Part shown: piece by piece, positions 7,554 to 15,807 of the stretch
Position numbering within the stretch: position 1 is the stretch's first letter
How the letters are laid out: every line of letters begins with the position of its first letter
Assembly: GCF_006346395.1 (NCBI RefSeq)
Contig: NZ_VDMS01000001.1
Span: 2,108,001-2,172,000, forward strand
Direction of reading: 5' to 3'
Length of the DNA: 64,000 nucleotides
DNA from: Nocardioides plantarum
Lineage (GTDB): Bacteria > Actinomycetota > Actinomycetes > Propionibacteriales > Nocardioidaceae
Made by a program: the position numbers and the translations under genes
Notes under the pieces: generated by a model
Databases searched by the model: none
What the model was told of the DNA's origin: nothing
The model's input: only the letters and a program-made list of their open reading frames with translations

Positions 7554-8753
7554 GTGGCGTACTACCGGCAGCTCGGCCAGGTCCCCCCGACGCGGCACAC
7601 CCAGCACCGCGACCCCGACGGACACCTCTACTACGAGGAGCTGATGGGCGAGGAGGGCTTCTCGTCCGACTCCTCGTTGCTCTACCACCGCGGCGTCCCG
7701 TCGGCGATCGTCGGCTCGGAGGTCTGGGAGCTGCCCGACCAGGTGCGGGTGCCCAACCACCCGCTCAAGCCGCGCCACCTGCGGCTGCACGCGCTGCACA
7801 CCGGCACCGACGCGGTGACCGACCGCCGGCTCGTGCTGGGCAACCACGACGTCCGGATCGCCTACGTCGTCACCGGGGTCGCGCCGAGCCCGCTCTACCG
7901 CAACGCGATCGGCGACGAGTGCGTCTTCGTCGAGGCCGGCTCCGGCGTCGTCGAGACGGTGTTCGGCGTGGTCGCCTACCGGGCCGGCGACTACGTGGTG
8001 ATCCCCCGAGCGACGACCCACCGCTGGGTGCCGGCCGAGCCGTCCCGGCTCTACGCGATCGAGGCCAACAGCCATGTCGCCCCGCCCAAGCGCTACCTGT
8101 CGCGCTACGGCCAGCTCCTCGAGCACGCGCCGTACAGCGAGCGCGACCTGCACGGCCCCGACCCGGACTCGGTGGCCGGGCTGGTCGAGACCCATGCCGA
8201 CGACACCGAGGTCGAGGTGCTGGTCAAGCACCGCACCAGCGCCGGGATCGTCGGCACCCGGCTGACCTACGCGACGCACCCGTTCGACGTCGTCGGCTGG
8301 GACGGCTGCCTCTACCCCTACACGTTCAACATCGACGACTACATGCCGATCACCGGCAAGGTCCACCAGCCGCCCCCGGTGCACCAGGTCTTCGAGGGCG
8401 ACCGGTTCGTGATCTGCAACTTCCTGCCGCGCAAGGTCGACTACCACCCGCTGGCGGTCCCGGTGCCCTACTACCACTCCAACGTCGACAGCGACGAGGT
8501 GATGTTCTACGTCGCCGGCGACTACGAGGCCCGCAAGGGCTCGGGCATCGGCCTCGGCTCGATCTCGCTGCACCCCGGCGGCCACGCCCACGGCCCGCAG
8601 CCCTCGGCGATCGAGGCCTCGCTCGGCGCCGACCGCTTCGAGGAGTCGGCCGTCATGGTCGACACCTTCGCCCCGCTCGAGCTCGGCGAGGGCGGGCTGG
8701 CCGTGGAGGACCCCGACTACGCGTGGTCGTGGGCGCGCGACATCGCCGACTGA
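7554..8753 (+). CDS. hmgA: Homogentisate 1,2-dioxygenase
   Basis: 399 residues from GTG 7554. Opens the ring of homogentisate to maleylacetoacetate with a non-haem Fe(II). The family pattern MAYYRQLGQVPPTRHTQHR, the cupin core HQVFEGDRFVICNF, and the iron-ligand region near PYYHSNVDSDEVMFYVAGDY with SLHPGGHAHGPQP are all present. Slightly shorter than the eukaryotic and proteobacterial enzymes (about 440), which is usual for actinobacterial members. Its partner fahA is in the same neighbourhood on the opposite strand. Confidence 0.94.
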   Translation: MAYYRQLGQVPPTRHTQHRDPDGHLYYEELMGEEGFSSDSSLLYHRGVPSAIVGSEVWELPDQVRVPNHPLKPRHLRLHALHTGTDAVTDRRLVLGNHDVRIAYVVTGVAPSPLYRNAIGDECVFVEAGSGVVETVFGVVAYRAGDYVVIPRATTHRWVPAEPSRLYAIEANSHVAPPKRYLSRYGQLLEHAPYSERDLHGPDPDSVAGLVETHADDTEVEVLVKHRTSAGIVGTRLTYATHPFDVVGWDGCLYPYTFNIDDYMPITGKVHQPPPVHQVFEGDRFVICNFLPRKVDYHPLAVPVPYYHSNVDSDEVMFYVAGDYEARKGSGIGLGSISLHPGGHAHGPQPSAIEASLGADRFEESAVMVDTFAPLELGEGGLAVEDPDYAWSWARDIAD

Positions 8754-8766
8754 CCAGCGACTGACC

Positions 8767-8798
8767 GCCGCCCGGGCGACGTACGCCGACCGGGCGGC
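8767..8798 (+). terminator. Terminator hairpin after hmgA
   Basis: GCCGCCCGG and CCGGGCGGC form a perfect 9-bp stem around a 14-base loop, 13 bases after the hmgA stop. There is no T tract, which is common for terminators in high-GC actinobacteria. Confidence 0.6.
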
Positions 8799-8824
8799 TT
8801 GGCCGGGTCGGTCACCCTGGAGGC

Positions 8825-9997
8825 ATGCGCCTGTTCTCCGCCCTCGTCTCCGCCGGGCTGGTCGCCGGCCTGGTCAGCGGCTGCTCCGACGACTCCGCGG
8901 GTGAGGCGAACCCCGACACCCGCACCGGCGGCGCCGCGTCCGACGGCCCCGGCGACCCCGATGACCCCGACGCCGAGGAGCTGCGGACCACCGAGATCGC
9001 GACCGGGCTCGAGACGCCGTGGGGTCTCGCGCCGCTGGTGGGCGGCGGGCTGCTGATCGGCTCGCGCGACAGCGGCGACATCCTGCTGGTGCCGCCCGGG
9101 GGCGCCGAGCCGCCGCGGGTCGTCGGGTCCGTCGACGGGGTGCGCGCCGAGGGCGAGAGCGGGCTGCTCGGCCTGGCCCTGGCCGACGACCAGGACACGC
9201 TCTACGCCTACCGCACGGGCGACACCGAGAACGGCATCGTCGCCATGACCTGGGACGGCTCCCGGCTCGGGGCACCGGAGGAGGTGGTGTCGGGCATCCC
9301 CGGCGGGGCGTCGTTCCACCAGGGCGGCGGCCTGGTCGTCGGCCCCGACGACCTGCTCTACGTCGGCACCGGCGACAACGGCGTCCCCGACGACGCCCAG
9401 GACCCCGACTCGCTCTCGGGCAAGGTGCTGCGCTTCACCCTCGACGGGGAGCCCGCACCCGACAACCCCTCGGGCACCGCCGTGCTGTCCCTGGGCCACC
9501 GCAACGTCGAGGGCCTGGTCTTCGACGCCGACGACCGGCTGTGGGCCGCGGAGTTCGGTCAGGACCGCTACGACGAGCTCAACCTGGTCGTGCCGGGCGG
9601 CAACTACGGCTGGCCCGAGGTCGAGGGCACCGGCGGTGGCGACGAGTACGTCGACCCCAAGGCCGTCTGGAGCACCGACGACGCCTCGCCGTCGGGCATC
9701 GCCTGGTGGGACGGCTCGCTGTGGCTCGCCGGGCTCCGGGGCGAGACCCTCTGGGAGGTCGCCCCGGGCCCGAGTGACGCCCCCGCACCCCGGTCCGGTG
9801 ACGACCCGGACCCCGTCGCCTCCGTGGCGGCGGTCGACGTCGAGGACCCGGTCGCGCACTTCCGGGCCCGCTACGGACGCATCCGCAACGCCGTGTCGAC
9901 CGCTGACGGCTCGGTGCTGTGGGTCGTCACCTCCAACACCGACGGCCGCGGCAACCCCGACGAGGACGACGACCGGCTGCTCGCGGTCACCCGCTGA
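8825..9997 (+). CDS. Lipoprotein PQQ-dependent sugar dehydrogenase family protein
   Basis: 390 residues. An N-terminal lipoprotein signal ends in LVSGC (lipobox Cys about residue 20), then an acidic linker and a six-bladed beta-propeller of the soluble glucose/aldose dehydrogenase type: ATGLETPWGLAPL, GESGLLGLAL, YVGTGDNGVPDDAQ, SLSGKVLRFTLDG, GHRNVEGLVFD, AAEFGQDRYDELN and GGNYGWPEVEG are the family signatures. Members bind PQQ and calcium and oxidise aldoses outside the membrane. Many actinobacteria do not make PQQ, so activity is uncertain. Confidence 0.88.
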   Translation: MRLFSALVSAGLVAGLVSGCSDDSAGEANPDTRTGGAASDGPGDPDDPDAEELRTTEIATGLETPWGLAPLVGGGLLIGSRDSGDILLVPPGGAEPPRVVGSVDGVRAEGESGLLGLALADDQDTLYAYRTGDTENGIVAMTWDGSRLGAPEEVVSGIPGGASFHQGGGLVVGPDDLLYVGTGDNGVPDDAQDPDSLSGKVLRFTLDGEPAPDNPSGTAVLSLGHRNVEGLVFDADDRLWAAEFGQDRYDELNLVVPGGNYGWPEVEGTGGGDEYVDPKAVWSTDDASPSGIAWWDGSLWLAGLRGETLWEVAPGPSDAPAPRSGDDPDPVASVAAVDVEDPVAHFRARYGRIRNAVSTADGSVLWVVTSNTDGRGNPDEDDDRLLAVTR

Positions 9998-10031
9998 CCC
10001 ACCCGCCGGCCGACCAGCCGTCCGACCCGCG

Positions 10032-10835
10032 TCAGCGCGAGTTGGACAACCGGAACTGCCGCACCGAGAGCGGCACGAAGACCACCAGGATCAGCACCAC
10101 CCACAGCAGCGTGTAGATCACGGGGTGGTCCATCGACCAGGCGTCGGGAGCGGGCTGGCCGCCGGTGTTGCCGAAGAGCTCGCGGCTGGCCTGGGTGATC
10201 GTCGAGACCGGGTTGTAGAGCACGAACTGCTTGAGCACCCCGTCGAACGACTCGGTCGGCACGAAGGCGTTGGACACGAACGTCAGCGGGAAGATGACCA
10301 CGAACGAGGCGTTGTTGACCACGTCGACGCTCGGGACCAGCAGGCCGACGTAGGCCATGATCCAGCTGATCGCATAGGCGAAGAGCAGCAGCAGCAGGAA
10401 CCCGAGGAGCGCGTCGAGGATGCCCTCGCGGATCCGCCAGCCGACCACGAGCCCCGTCAGCGCCATGATGATCAGCGACAGCACGTTGTAGACGACGTCG
10501 GAGGTCGTGCGGCCCACCAGCACCGCCGTGCGTGACATCGGCAGCGACCGGAACCGGTCGATGATGCCCTTCTGCATGTCCTCGGCCAGGCCCGCGCCGG
10601 TGAACGTCGCGCCGAACACGACGGTCTGGGCGAAGATGCCGGCGACCAGGAACTCCTTGTAGTTGACCGAGCCGGGCGGCTCGATCGCACCGCCGAAGAC
10701 GTAGGCGAACAGCAGCACGAACATGATCGGGCTGATCAGCACGAAGACGAGCACCTCGGGCACCCGCTTGATCTTGATCAGGTTGCGCTGGGCGACGACC
10801 CACCCGTCGTTGAGGGCCTGGGCGGTGGCGTTCAT
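10032..10835 (-). CDS. ABC-2 type transporter permease (DrrB-like)
   Basis: 267 residues with six predicted membrane helices. The pattern VLVFVLISPIMFVLLFAYVF near the N-terminus, EDMQKGIIDRFRSLPMSR in the cytoplasmic loop, and FVSNAFVPTESF are typical of daunorubicin-resistance DrrB permeases. It overlaps the ATPase gene by 4 bases and forms an exporter with it. The cargo is not deducible; the divergent neighbours do not suggest a biosynthetic cluster. Confidence 0.92.
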   Translation of the reverse strand: MNATAQALNDGWVVAQRNLIKIKRVPEVLVFVLISPIMFVLLFAYVFGGAIEPPGSVNYKEFLVAGIFAQTVVFGATFTGAGLAEDMQKGIIDRFRSLPMSRTAVLVGRTTSDVVYNVLSLIIMALTGLVVGWRIREGILDALLGFLLLLLFAYAISWIMAYVGLLVPSVDVVNNASFVVIFPLTFVSNAFVPTESFDGVLKQFVLYNPVSTITQASRELFGNTGGQPAPDAWSMDHPVIYTLLWVVLILVVFVPLSVRQFRLSNSR

Positions 10836-11812
10836 GAGGCGACCTCGCTGTCGTTGCTGCTGGTGTCGGACGGCTCGTCCTCGGCGGCCCGTCCGGTCAG
10901 GGACAGGAACACGTCGTCGAGGGTGGGGCGGCGCAGGCCGATGTCGAGGACCCGCACCCGCTCGCGCTCGAGCTCGTCGAGCAGCCGGCGCAGGACGGCG
11001 GTGCCGTCCTGGACGGCGGCGCTGAGCGCGCGGTCGTCGCTCTGCACGTCGCCGACCGCCATCGGGCCGAGCAGGCGCACGACGGTCTCGACGTCGCCGG
11101 TCTCGGCCACGACCACCTCGACCCGCTCGCCACCGGTCTGGGCCTTGAGCTCGTCGGCCGTGCCGCGCGCGATCGCCTGGCCGTGGTCGATGACGACGAT
11201 GTCGTCGGCGAGGCGGTCGGCCTCCTCGAGGTATTGGGTGGTGAGCAGCAGGGTCGCGCCGGACGCGACCAGCTCACGGATCACGTCCCACATCTGCTGG
11301 CGGGCCCGGACGTCGAGCCCGGTGGTCGGCTCGTCGAGGATCAGCACCGGCGGCGCCGCGACCAGCGCCCCGGCGAGGTCGAGGCGTCGGCGCATGCCGC
11401 CGGAGTAGGTCTTGGACGGGCGGTCGCCTGCGTCGGCGAGGTCGAAGCGGTCGAGCAGCTCACGCGCCCGCACCTGCGACCGCTTCTTGCCCATGCCGTA
11501 GAGGCGACCGACCATCGTGAGGTTCTCGTAGCCGGTGAGGTATTCGTCGACGGCGGCGTACTGACCGGAGAGCCCGATCTTGGCGCGCACCCCCTTCGGG
11601 TCCTTGACCACGTCGACCCCGGCGACCACGGCCGTGCCGGAGTCGGGGACGAGCAGGGTGGCCAGGCAGCGCACGGCCGTGGTCTTGCCGGCCCCGTTGG
11701 GCCCGAGCAGGGCCAGCACGGTGCCCTCGGGCACCGTCAGGTCGAGCCCGCGCAGGGCCTCCACGGACTTGTAGCGCTTGACCAGGCCCTCGGCACGGAT
11801 CATGTCGGGCAT
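10832..11812 (-). CDS. ABC transporter ATP-binding protein (DrrA-like)
   Basis: 326 residues from ATG 11812, supported by an AGAGG ribosome site 6 bases upstream. Walker A GPNGAGKTT, signature YSGGMRRRLDLAGAL and Walker B LILDEPTTGLD are intact, followed by the DrrA-type C-terminal regulatory tail ending RPTLDDVFLSLTGR. It pairs with the permease to export a drug or lipid. An alternative ATG nine bases downstream exists at 11803. Confidence 0.94.
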   Translation of the reverse strand: MPDMIRAEGLVKRYKSVEALRGLDLTVPEGTVLALLGPNGAGKTTAVRCLATLLVPDSGTAVVAGVDVVKDPKGVRAKIGLSGQYAAVDEYLTGYENLTMVGRLYGMGKKRSQVRARELLDRFDLADAGDRPSKTYSGGMRRRLDLAGALVAAPPVLILDEPTTGLDVRARQQMWDVIRELVASGATLLLTTQYLEEADRLADDIVVIDHGQAIARGTADELKAQTGGERVEVVVAETGDVETVVRLLGPMAVGDVQSDDRALSAAVQDGTAVLRRLLDELERERVRVLDIGLRRPTLDDVFLSLTGRAAEDEPSDTSSNDSEVAS

Positions 11813-11917
11813 CTGGAACCTCTCGGGCGGTGGATGGTGCTCGAACCCTAGAGACCGCCACCGACAGCCGGACTCATCGCGCGATCGGACTCGGATCCCG
11901 TCTGGGACAGTAGGCGC

Positions 11918-12769
11918 GTGACCGGGGTCGTGGTGGTGGGCGGAGCCAACGTCGACGTCGTCGCCCGCCCCCTGCGCCTGGCCGAGCCGGCGACCAGCAA
12001 CCCCGGCACCGTGACGGTGACCGCCGGCGGCGTCGCCCGCAACATCGCCGAGGTCCTGGCCCGCCTCGGTACGCCGACCAGCCTGGTCAGCGCGGTCGGC
12101 GGCGACCACCACGGCGACCTGGTCGTCGAGACCAGCACCGAGGCCGGCATCGACCTGACCCACCTGCGGCAGGTCGACGGCAGCACCGGTGCCTACGTCG
12201 CGCTGCTCGGTGCCGACGGCGAGCTCGTCGGCGGCGTCTCCGACATGACGACGTGCGACCTGCGTCCCGACGACCTCGACGCCGACCTGCTCGCCGGGGC
12301 CGACCTCATCGTGCTCGACGGCAACCTCGACCCGGCGACCCTCTCCCGGGCGCTCGACCTCGCCGGCAGCGTCCCGGTCGCGCTCGACCCGGTCAGCGTG
12401 CCCAAGGCGGCCCGGCTGCGCGAGACCCTGGCCGGACGGCGACTGTTCCTGGTCTCGGCGGGTGCCGCCGAGCTGGCCGTGCTCGGCGACGTCGACGCCG
12501 AGCTCGTCTGGGAGCGCCGCGGGCCCGACGGCTCGACCCTGACCGGCCCCGACGAGGCGGTCGACCACCCCGCGCTGTTCGTCGACGACGTCGTCGACGT
12601 GACCGGCGCCGGTGACGCCATGCTCGGGGCGTTCCTCCACGCCTGGCTGGGCGGGGCCGGCGCGGGCGAGGCGGCGGCGTACGGGCACGCCGCGGCCGCG
12701 CTCACCGTCGCCAGCGCCCACACCGTGCGACCCGACCTGACCGACGAGCTCGTGAGGAGCCTGCTGTGA
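11918..12769 (+). CDS. psuK: PfkB family kinase, likely pseudouridine kinase
   Basis: 283 residues from GTG 11918. The ribokinase/PfkB fold is shown by VVVGGANVDVVARP at the start, the Gly-rich TAGGVARNIAEVLARLG, and the C-terminal DVTGAGDAMLGAFLHAW anion-hole and catalytic Asp motif. Its GTGA junction with psuG points to pseudouridine phosphorylation to pseudouridine 5'-phosphate, which psuG then splits. Substrate assignment rests on the neighbour. Confidence 0.88.
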   Translation: MTGVVVVGGANVDVVARPLRLAEPATSNPGTVTVTAGGVARNIAEVLARLGTPTSLVSAVGGDHHGDLVVETSTEAGIDLTHLRQVDGSTGAYVALLGADGELVGGVSDMTTCDLRPDDLDADLLAGADLIVLDGNLDPATLSRALDLAGSVPVALDPVSVPKAARLRETLAGRRLFLVSAGAAELAVLGDVDAELVWERRGPDGSTLTGPDEAVDHPALFVDDVVDVTGAGDAMLGAFLHAWLGGAGAGEAAAYGHAAAALTVASAHTVRPDLTDELVRSLL

Positions 12770-13671
12770 TCCACCCCAACGACGAGGTCCGCGAGGCGCT
12801 GCGCGACCACCGGCCGGTCGTGGCGCTCGAGAGCACGATCATCAGCCACGGCATGCCCTACCCCGACAACGTCGCCATGGCCACCGAGGTCGAGCAGATC
12901 GTCCGCGACGCCGGCGCCGTCCCGGCGACGATCGCCGTGCTCGACGGCGTCCCGCGGGCCGGCCTGACCGAGTCCGAGCTCGACCTGCTGGCCAGCCACC
13001 CCGACGTGGTCAAGGCCAGCACCCGCGACCTGCCCCACGTCGTCGCCCGCGGTCTGCACGGCGCGACCACGGTGGCCGCCACCATGCGGCTGGCGGCGCT
13101 GGCCGGCATCGACGTCTTCGTCACCGGAGGTCTCGGCGGTGTCCACCGCGGCGCGGCGCGGACCTTCGACATCAGCGCCGACCTGACCGAGCTCGCCGCC
13201 ACGCCGGTCACCGTCGTGTGCGCGGGGGTCAAGAGCATCCTCGACATCGGACTGACCCTCGAGGTGCTCGAGACCAACGGCGTCCCCGTCCTGGTGCACG
13301 GCAGCGACGAGTTCCCGGCGTTCTACTCCCGCGCCAGCGGTCACCCCGCCCCGTCGCGCACCGACTCGGTCGACGAGCTCGCGGCGACGGTGGCCGCGGC
13401 CCGCTCGCTCGGCCTGACCACCGGCATCGTGGTGGCCAACCCGGTCCCCGAGGCCGACGAGATCCCCGCCGCCGAGATCGGGGCCGTGATCGACCAGGCC
13501 CTGGCCGACCTCGACCGGCTCGGCATCGACGGCAAGGCGGTCACCCCCTACCTCCTGGGCCGCATCGTCGAGCTCACCGGCGGGAGCAGCCTGACCACCA
13601 ACATCGCGCTCGTGCGCCACAACGCACGGCTGGGCGCGGCCCTGGCCGTCGCCCACCGCGCCCTGGTCTGA
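12766..13671 (+). CDS. psuG: Pseudouridine-5'-phosphate glycosidase
   Basis: 301 residues, GTG start overlapping the psuK stop by 4 bases. PsuG cleaves the C-C bond of pseudouridine 5'-phosphate to uracil and ribose 5-phosphate. Family signatures present are VVALESTIISHGMPYPDN near the N-terminus, the catalytic-Lys region KASTRDLPHVVARGLHGATTV, and VTGGLGGVHRGA and GVKSILDIGLTLEVLET. Length is typical. Together with psuK it lets the cell recycle pseudouridine from RNA turnover. Confidence 0.95.
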   Translation: MIHPNDEVREALRDHRPVVALESTIISHGMPYPDNVAMATEVEQIVRDAGAVPATIAVLDGVPRAGLTESELDLLASHPDVVKASTRDLPHVVARGLHGATTVAATMRLAALAGIDVFVTGGLGGVHRGAARTFDISADLTELAATPVTVVCAGVKSILDIGLTLEVLETNGVPVLVHGSDEFPAFYSRASGHPAPSRTDSVDELAATVAAARSLGLTTGIVVANPVPEADEIPAAEIGAVIDQALADLDRLGIDGKAVTPYLLGRIVELTGGSSLTTNIALVRHNARLGAALAVAHRALV

Positions 13672-13738
13672 GCTCCGGGGCGGGCGCCCACCGCGGCGCC
13701 GCGGGAATGCGACCCGGCCCGTGCGTGCTCGACAGGTC

Positions 13739-14653
13739 ATGACCGATGACCGCCAGGCGTGGCACATGACGACCGGGAGCACCGAGCGACTCACGCGCGG
13801 ATCGGCGTACGCCGAGCGCGGACCGCAGTGGTTGCTGGTGGTCGAGGGCGCGGCGCGACTCGAGTCGGGCGGTGCGGTGCACCTGCTGCAGGCCGGTGAC
13901 GCCGTGCTGGTCGCGGCCCGCCACCAGGCGGTGCTGACGACCTGCGAGGGCACGACGCTGGCGGTCAACGACCTCGCGCTCGTCGTCCCGTCCTACCCGC
14001 TGCCGAGCGTGCTCGTCGTACGCGACTTCGCCGAGCGGCACAGCGGGATCGCCGCGCTGGTCCGGTTGTGCCCGGTGGTCACGCAGTGCGGGCCGGAGCT
14101 GATGACGGCCGGCTACGCCAACCTGCTCGGCTCGGCGATGACGGCCTCGTGGCTCGAGGACCAGGGCCTGTCGAGCCAGGCGCCGCCCACCGATCCGGTC
14201 GTGGCGACCGTCGTGGCCGCCGTGACCGACCGGCCGGGCGAGGCCTGGACGGTCGAGCGGATGGCCGGCCTGGTGCACCTGTCGCGCTCGGCCCTGGGCG
14301 AGCGGTTCCGGCGCGAGCTGGGTCGCAGCCCGGCCGAGGTGCTCCGCGACGCGCGGATGCAGGAGGCCCGACGGCTGCTGCGCGGCTCGGTCCCAGGTTC
14401 GGTCCAAGGCGCGGTCCAGGTCGAGCAGGTCGCCCACGCCGTCGGCTACGGCTCGGCGGCCGCGTTCAGCCGCGCGTTCGCCGCGCAGCACGGCGTACCA
14501 CCCCAGGCGTGGCGTGCCGCCTCGAGCCGCTCAGCCACGCTCGGCCCGGCCGGCACGCAGCACCGCGAAGGCCAGCCCGCCCGCCGCCGCCAGGACGGCG
14601 CCCAACATCAGAGCCGCCACGACTCCGTGCCCGTCGACGAGCGCGCCTCCTGA
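13739..14653 (+). CDS. AraC family regulator with cupin N-terminal domain
   Basis: 304 residues from ATG 13739 (a GTG at 13721 is possible). An N-terminal cupin sensor (LLVVEGAARLESGGAVHLLQAGDAVLVAARH) is followed by two helix-turn-helix units of the AraC DNA-binding domain: WTVERMAGLVHLSRSALGERFRRELGRSPAEVLRDARM and VAHAVGYGSAAAFSRAFAAQHGVPPQAW. About 40 residues beyond the domain run over the 3' end of the convergent MFS gene and are probably disordered. Likely regulates the adjacent efflux gene. Confidence 0.87.
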   Translation: MTDDRQAWHMTTGSTERLTRGSAYAERGPQWLLVVEGAARLESGGAVHLLQAGDAVLVAARHQAVLTTCEGTTLAVNDLALVVPSYPLPSVLVVRDFAERHSGIAALVRLCPVVTQCGPELMTAGYANLLGSAMTASWLEDQGLSSQAPPTDPVVATVVAAVTDRPGEAWTVERMAGLVHLSRSALGERFRRELGRSPAEVLRDARMQEARRLLRGSVPGSVQGAVQVEQVAHAVGYGSAAAFSRAFAAQHGVPPQAWRAASSRSATLGPAGTQHREGQPARRRQDGAQHQSRHDSVPVDERAS

Positions 14654-15709
14654 CGCCGCACCGAGGGTGATCGCGACCTGGAAGGCCGCCACCTGCAGCG
14701 ACACGGCCGACTCGGACCGCTCCGGCTCCACGCGCGTCACCCACAGCTGCGTGGCGACGGGCACCATGTTGAACGCGAAGCCCCACAGCGCGATCCCGAC
14801 GGCCAGCACGACGAGGGTGGTGGCCTGGGCGGTGATCAGGAGGCTCACCGCCAGCAGCACGGGCGCGGTCGCGGCGACCACCCGGAGGCGAGCGGCGAAC
14901 CGCCCCGCGCTCAGGTTGCCCGCCAACCCGCCGAGGCCCCAGAGCAGCAGCAGCCAGGTGGTCGCCCCCTCGTCGACCTCGCCGATGGCGAGGCGGATGA
15001 ACGGGTAGGCCGCGAAGTTGCCGAACGCGACCAGCATGACCGCACCGATCCCAGCCATCAGGTGCCGGTTGCCCAGCGCCTGCCGCAGCATGGCGAACCC
15101 CGCCCCCGCGCTGGCCGGCACCGACGGCAGCGTGCGCCCCAGCGCGAGCGCGCTGAGCAGGGCGAGACCGGCCGCGAGCCCGAACACCGCGCGCCAGCCC
15201 ACGGCGTCGCCCAGCAGCGACCCGAGCGGTACGCCGACGATCGTGGCCCCGGTGACGCCCAGGGCGATCGAGGTGGCGACGACATGGTCGCGTCCCGGGG
15301 ACGCGGCGGTGCCCGCCCCGAACGCGAACGACCAGTAGCCGGCGATCGCGACGCCCAGCACGAGGCGCGAGACCAGCAGCAGCACGAAGCTCGGGGCCAG
15401 CGCGACCGCGAGGTTGGAGACGGCCGCCGCGACGAGCAGGGCGACCAGGACGGTACGCCGGTCGGTACGCGGCAGCAGGACCGCGATGCTCGGCGCGGTG
15501 AACGCGCCGGCGATCGCGGTCGCGGCGACGGCGAGGCCGGCGGTGCCCTCGCTCACGCCGAGGTCGGCGGCCAGCGACGGCAGCACGCCGGCCGGCAGGA
15601 ACTCGCTCGAGACGAGGATGGCGATGCCGGCGACGAGGGCGAGGATCGCCCCGGGGTGGGTCGCTCGCCCGGCCGTCATGGTGGGGGTGGGAGCAGGTGT
15701 CGTGGTCAC
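14531..15709 (-). CDS. MFS transporter
   Basis: 392 residues from GTG 15709 (GGA four bases ahead); ATG 15679 is an alternative. Twelve predicted helices, with LLPRTDRRTVLVALL at the loop 2-3 position and LVSRLVLGVAIAGYWSFAFG in the helix 4 region, in the style of sugar/arabinose efflux and drug:H+ antiporters (DHA1). Overlaps the convergent AraC regulator by 123 bases at the 3' end. Export substrate unknown. Confidence 0.86.
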   Translation of the reverse strand: MTTTPAPTPTMTAGRATHPGAILALVAGIAILVSSEFLPAGVLPSLAADLGVSEGTAGLAVAATAIAGAFTAPSIAVLLPRTDRRTVLVALLVAAAVSNLAVALAPSFVLLLVSRLVLGVAIAGYWSFAFGAGTAASPGRDHVVATSIALGVTGATIVGVPLGSLLGDAVGWRAVFGLAAGLALLSALALGRTLPSVPASAGAGFAMLRQALGNRHLMAGIGAVMLVAFGNFAAYPFIRLAIGEVDEGATTWLLLLWGLGGLAGNLSAGRFAARLRVVAATAPVLLAVSLLITAQATTLVVLAVGIALWGFAFNMVPVATQLWVTRVEPERSESAVSLQVAAFQVAITLGAASGGALVDGHGVVAALMLGAVLAAAGGLAFAVLRAGRAERG

Positions 15710-15807
15710 CGTTCCAGCGTGCGGTGCGGCACCCGGGTCGGGTTGATCGGATGACGCGTGTGCATGATCGGTCGGCCGGTCCACGTGCTGCCCCCTATCT
15801 TGGCCAC

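Noticed and set aside
8825..9997. Biosynthetic gene cluster around P450, ABC exporter and MMPL
   Set aside because: The genes are separated by unrelated housekeeping and catabolic genes and there are no core synthases.
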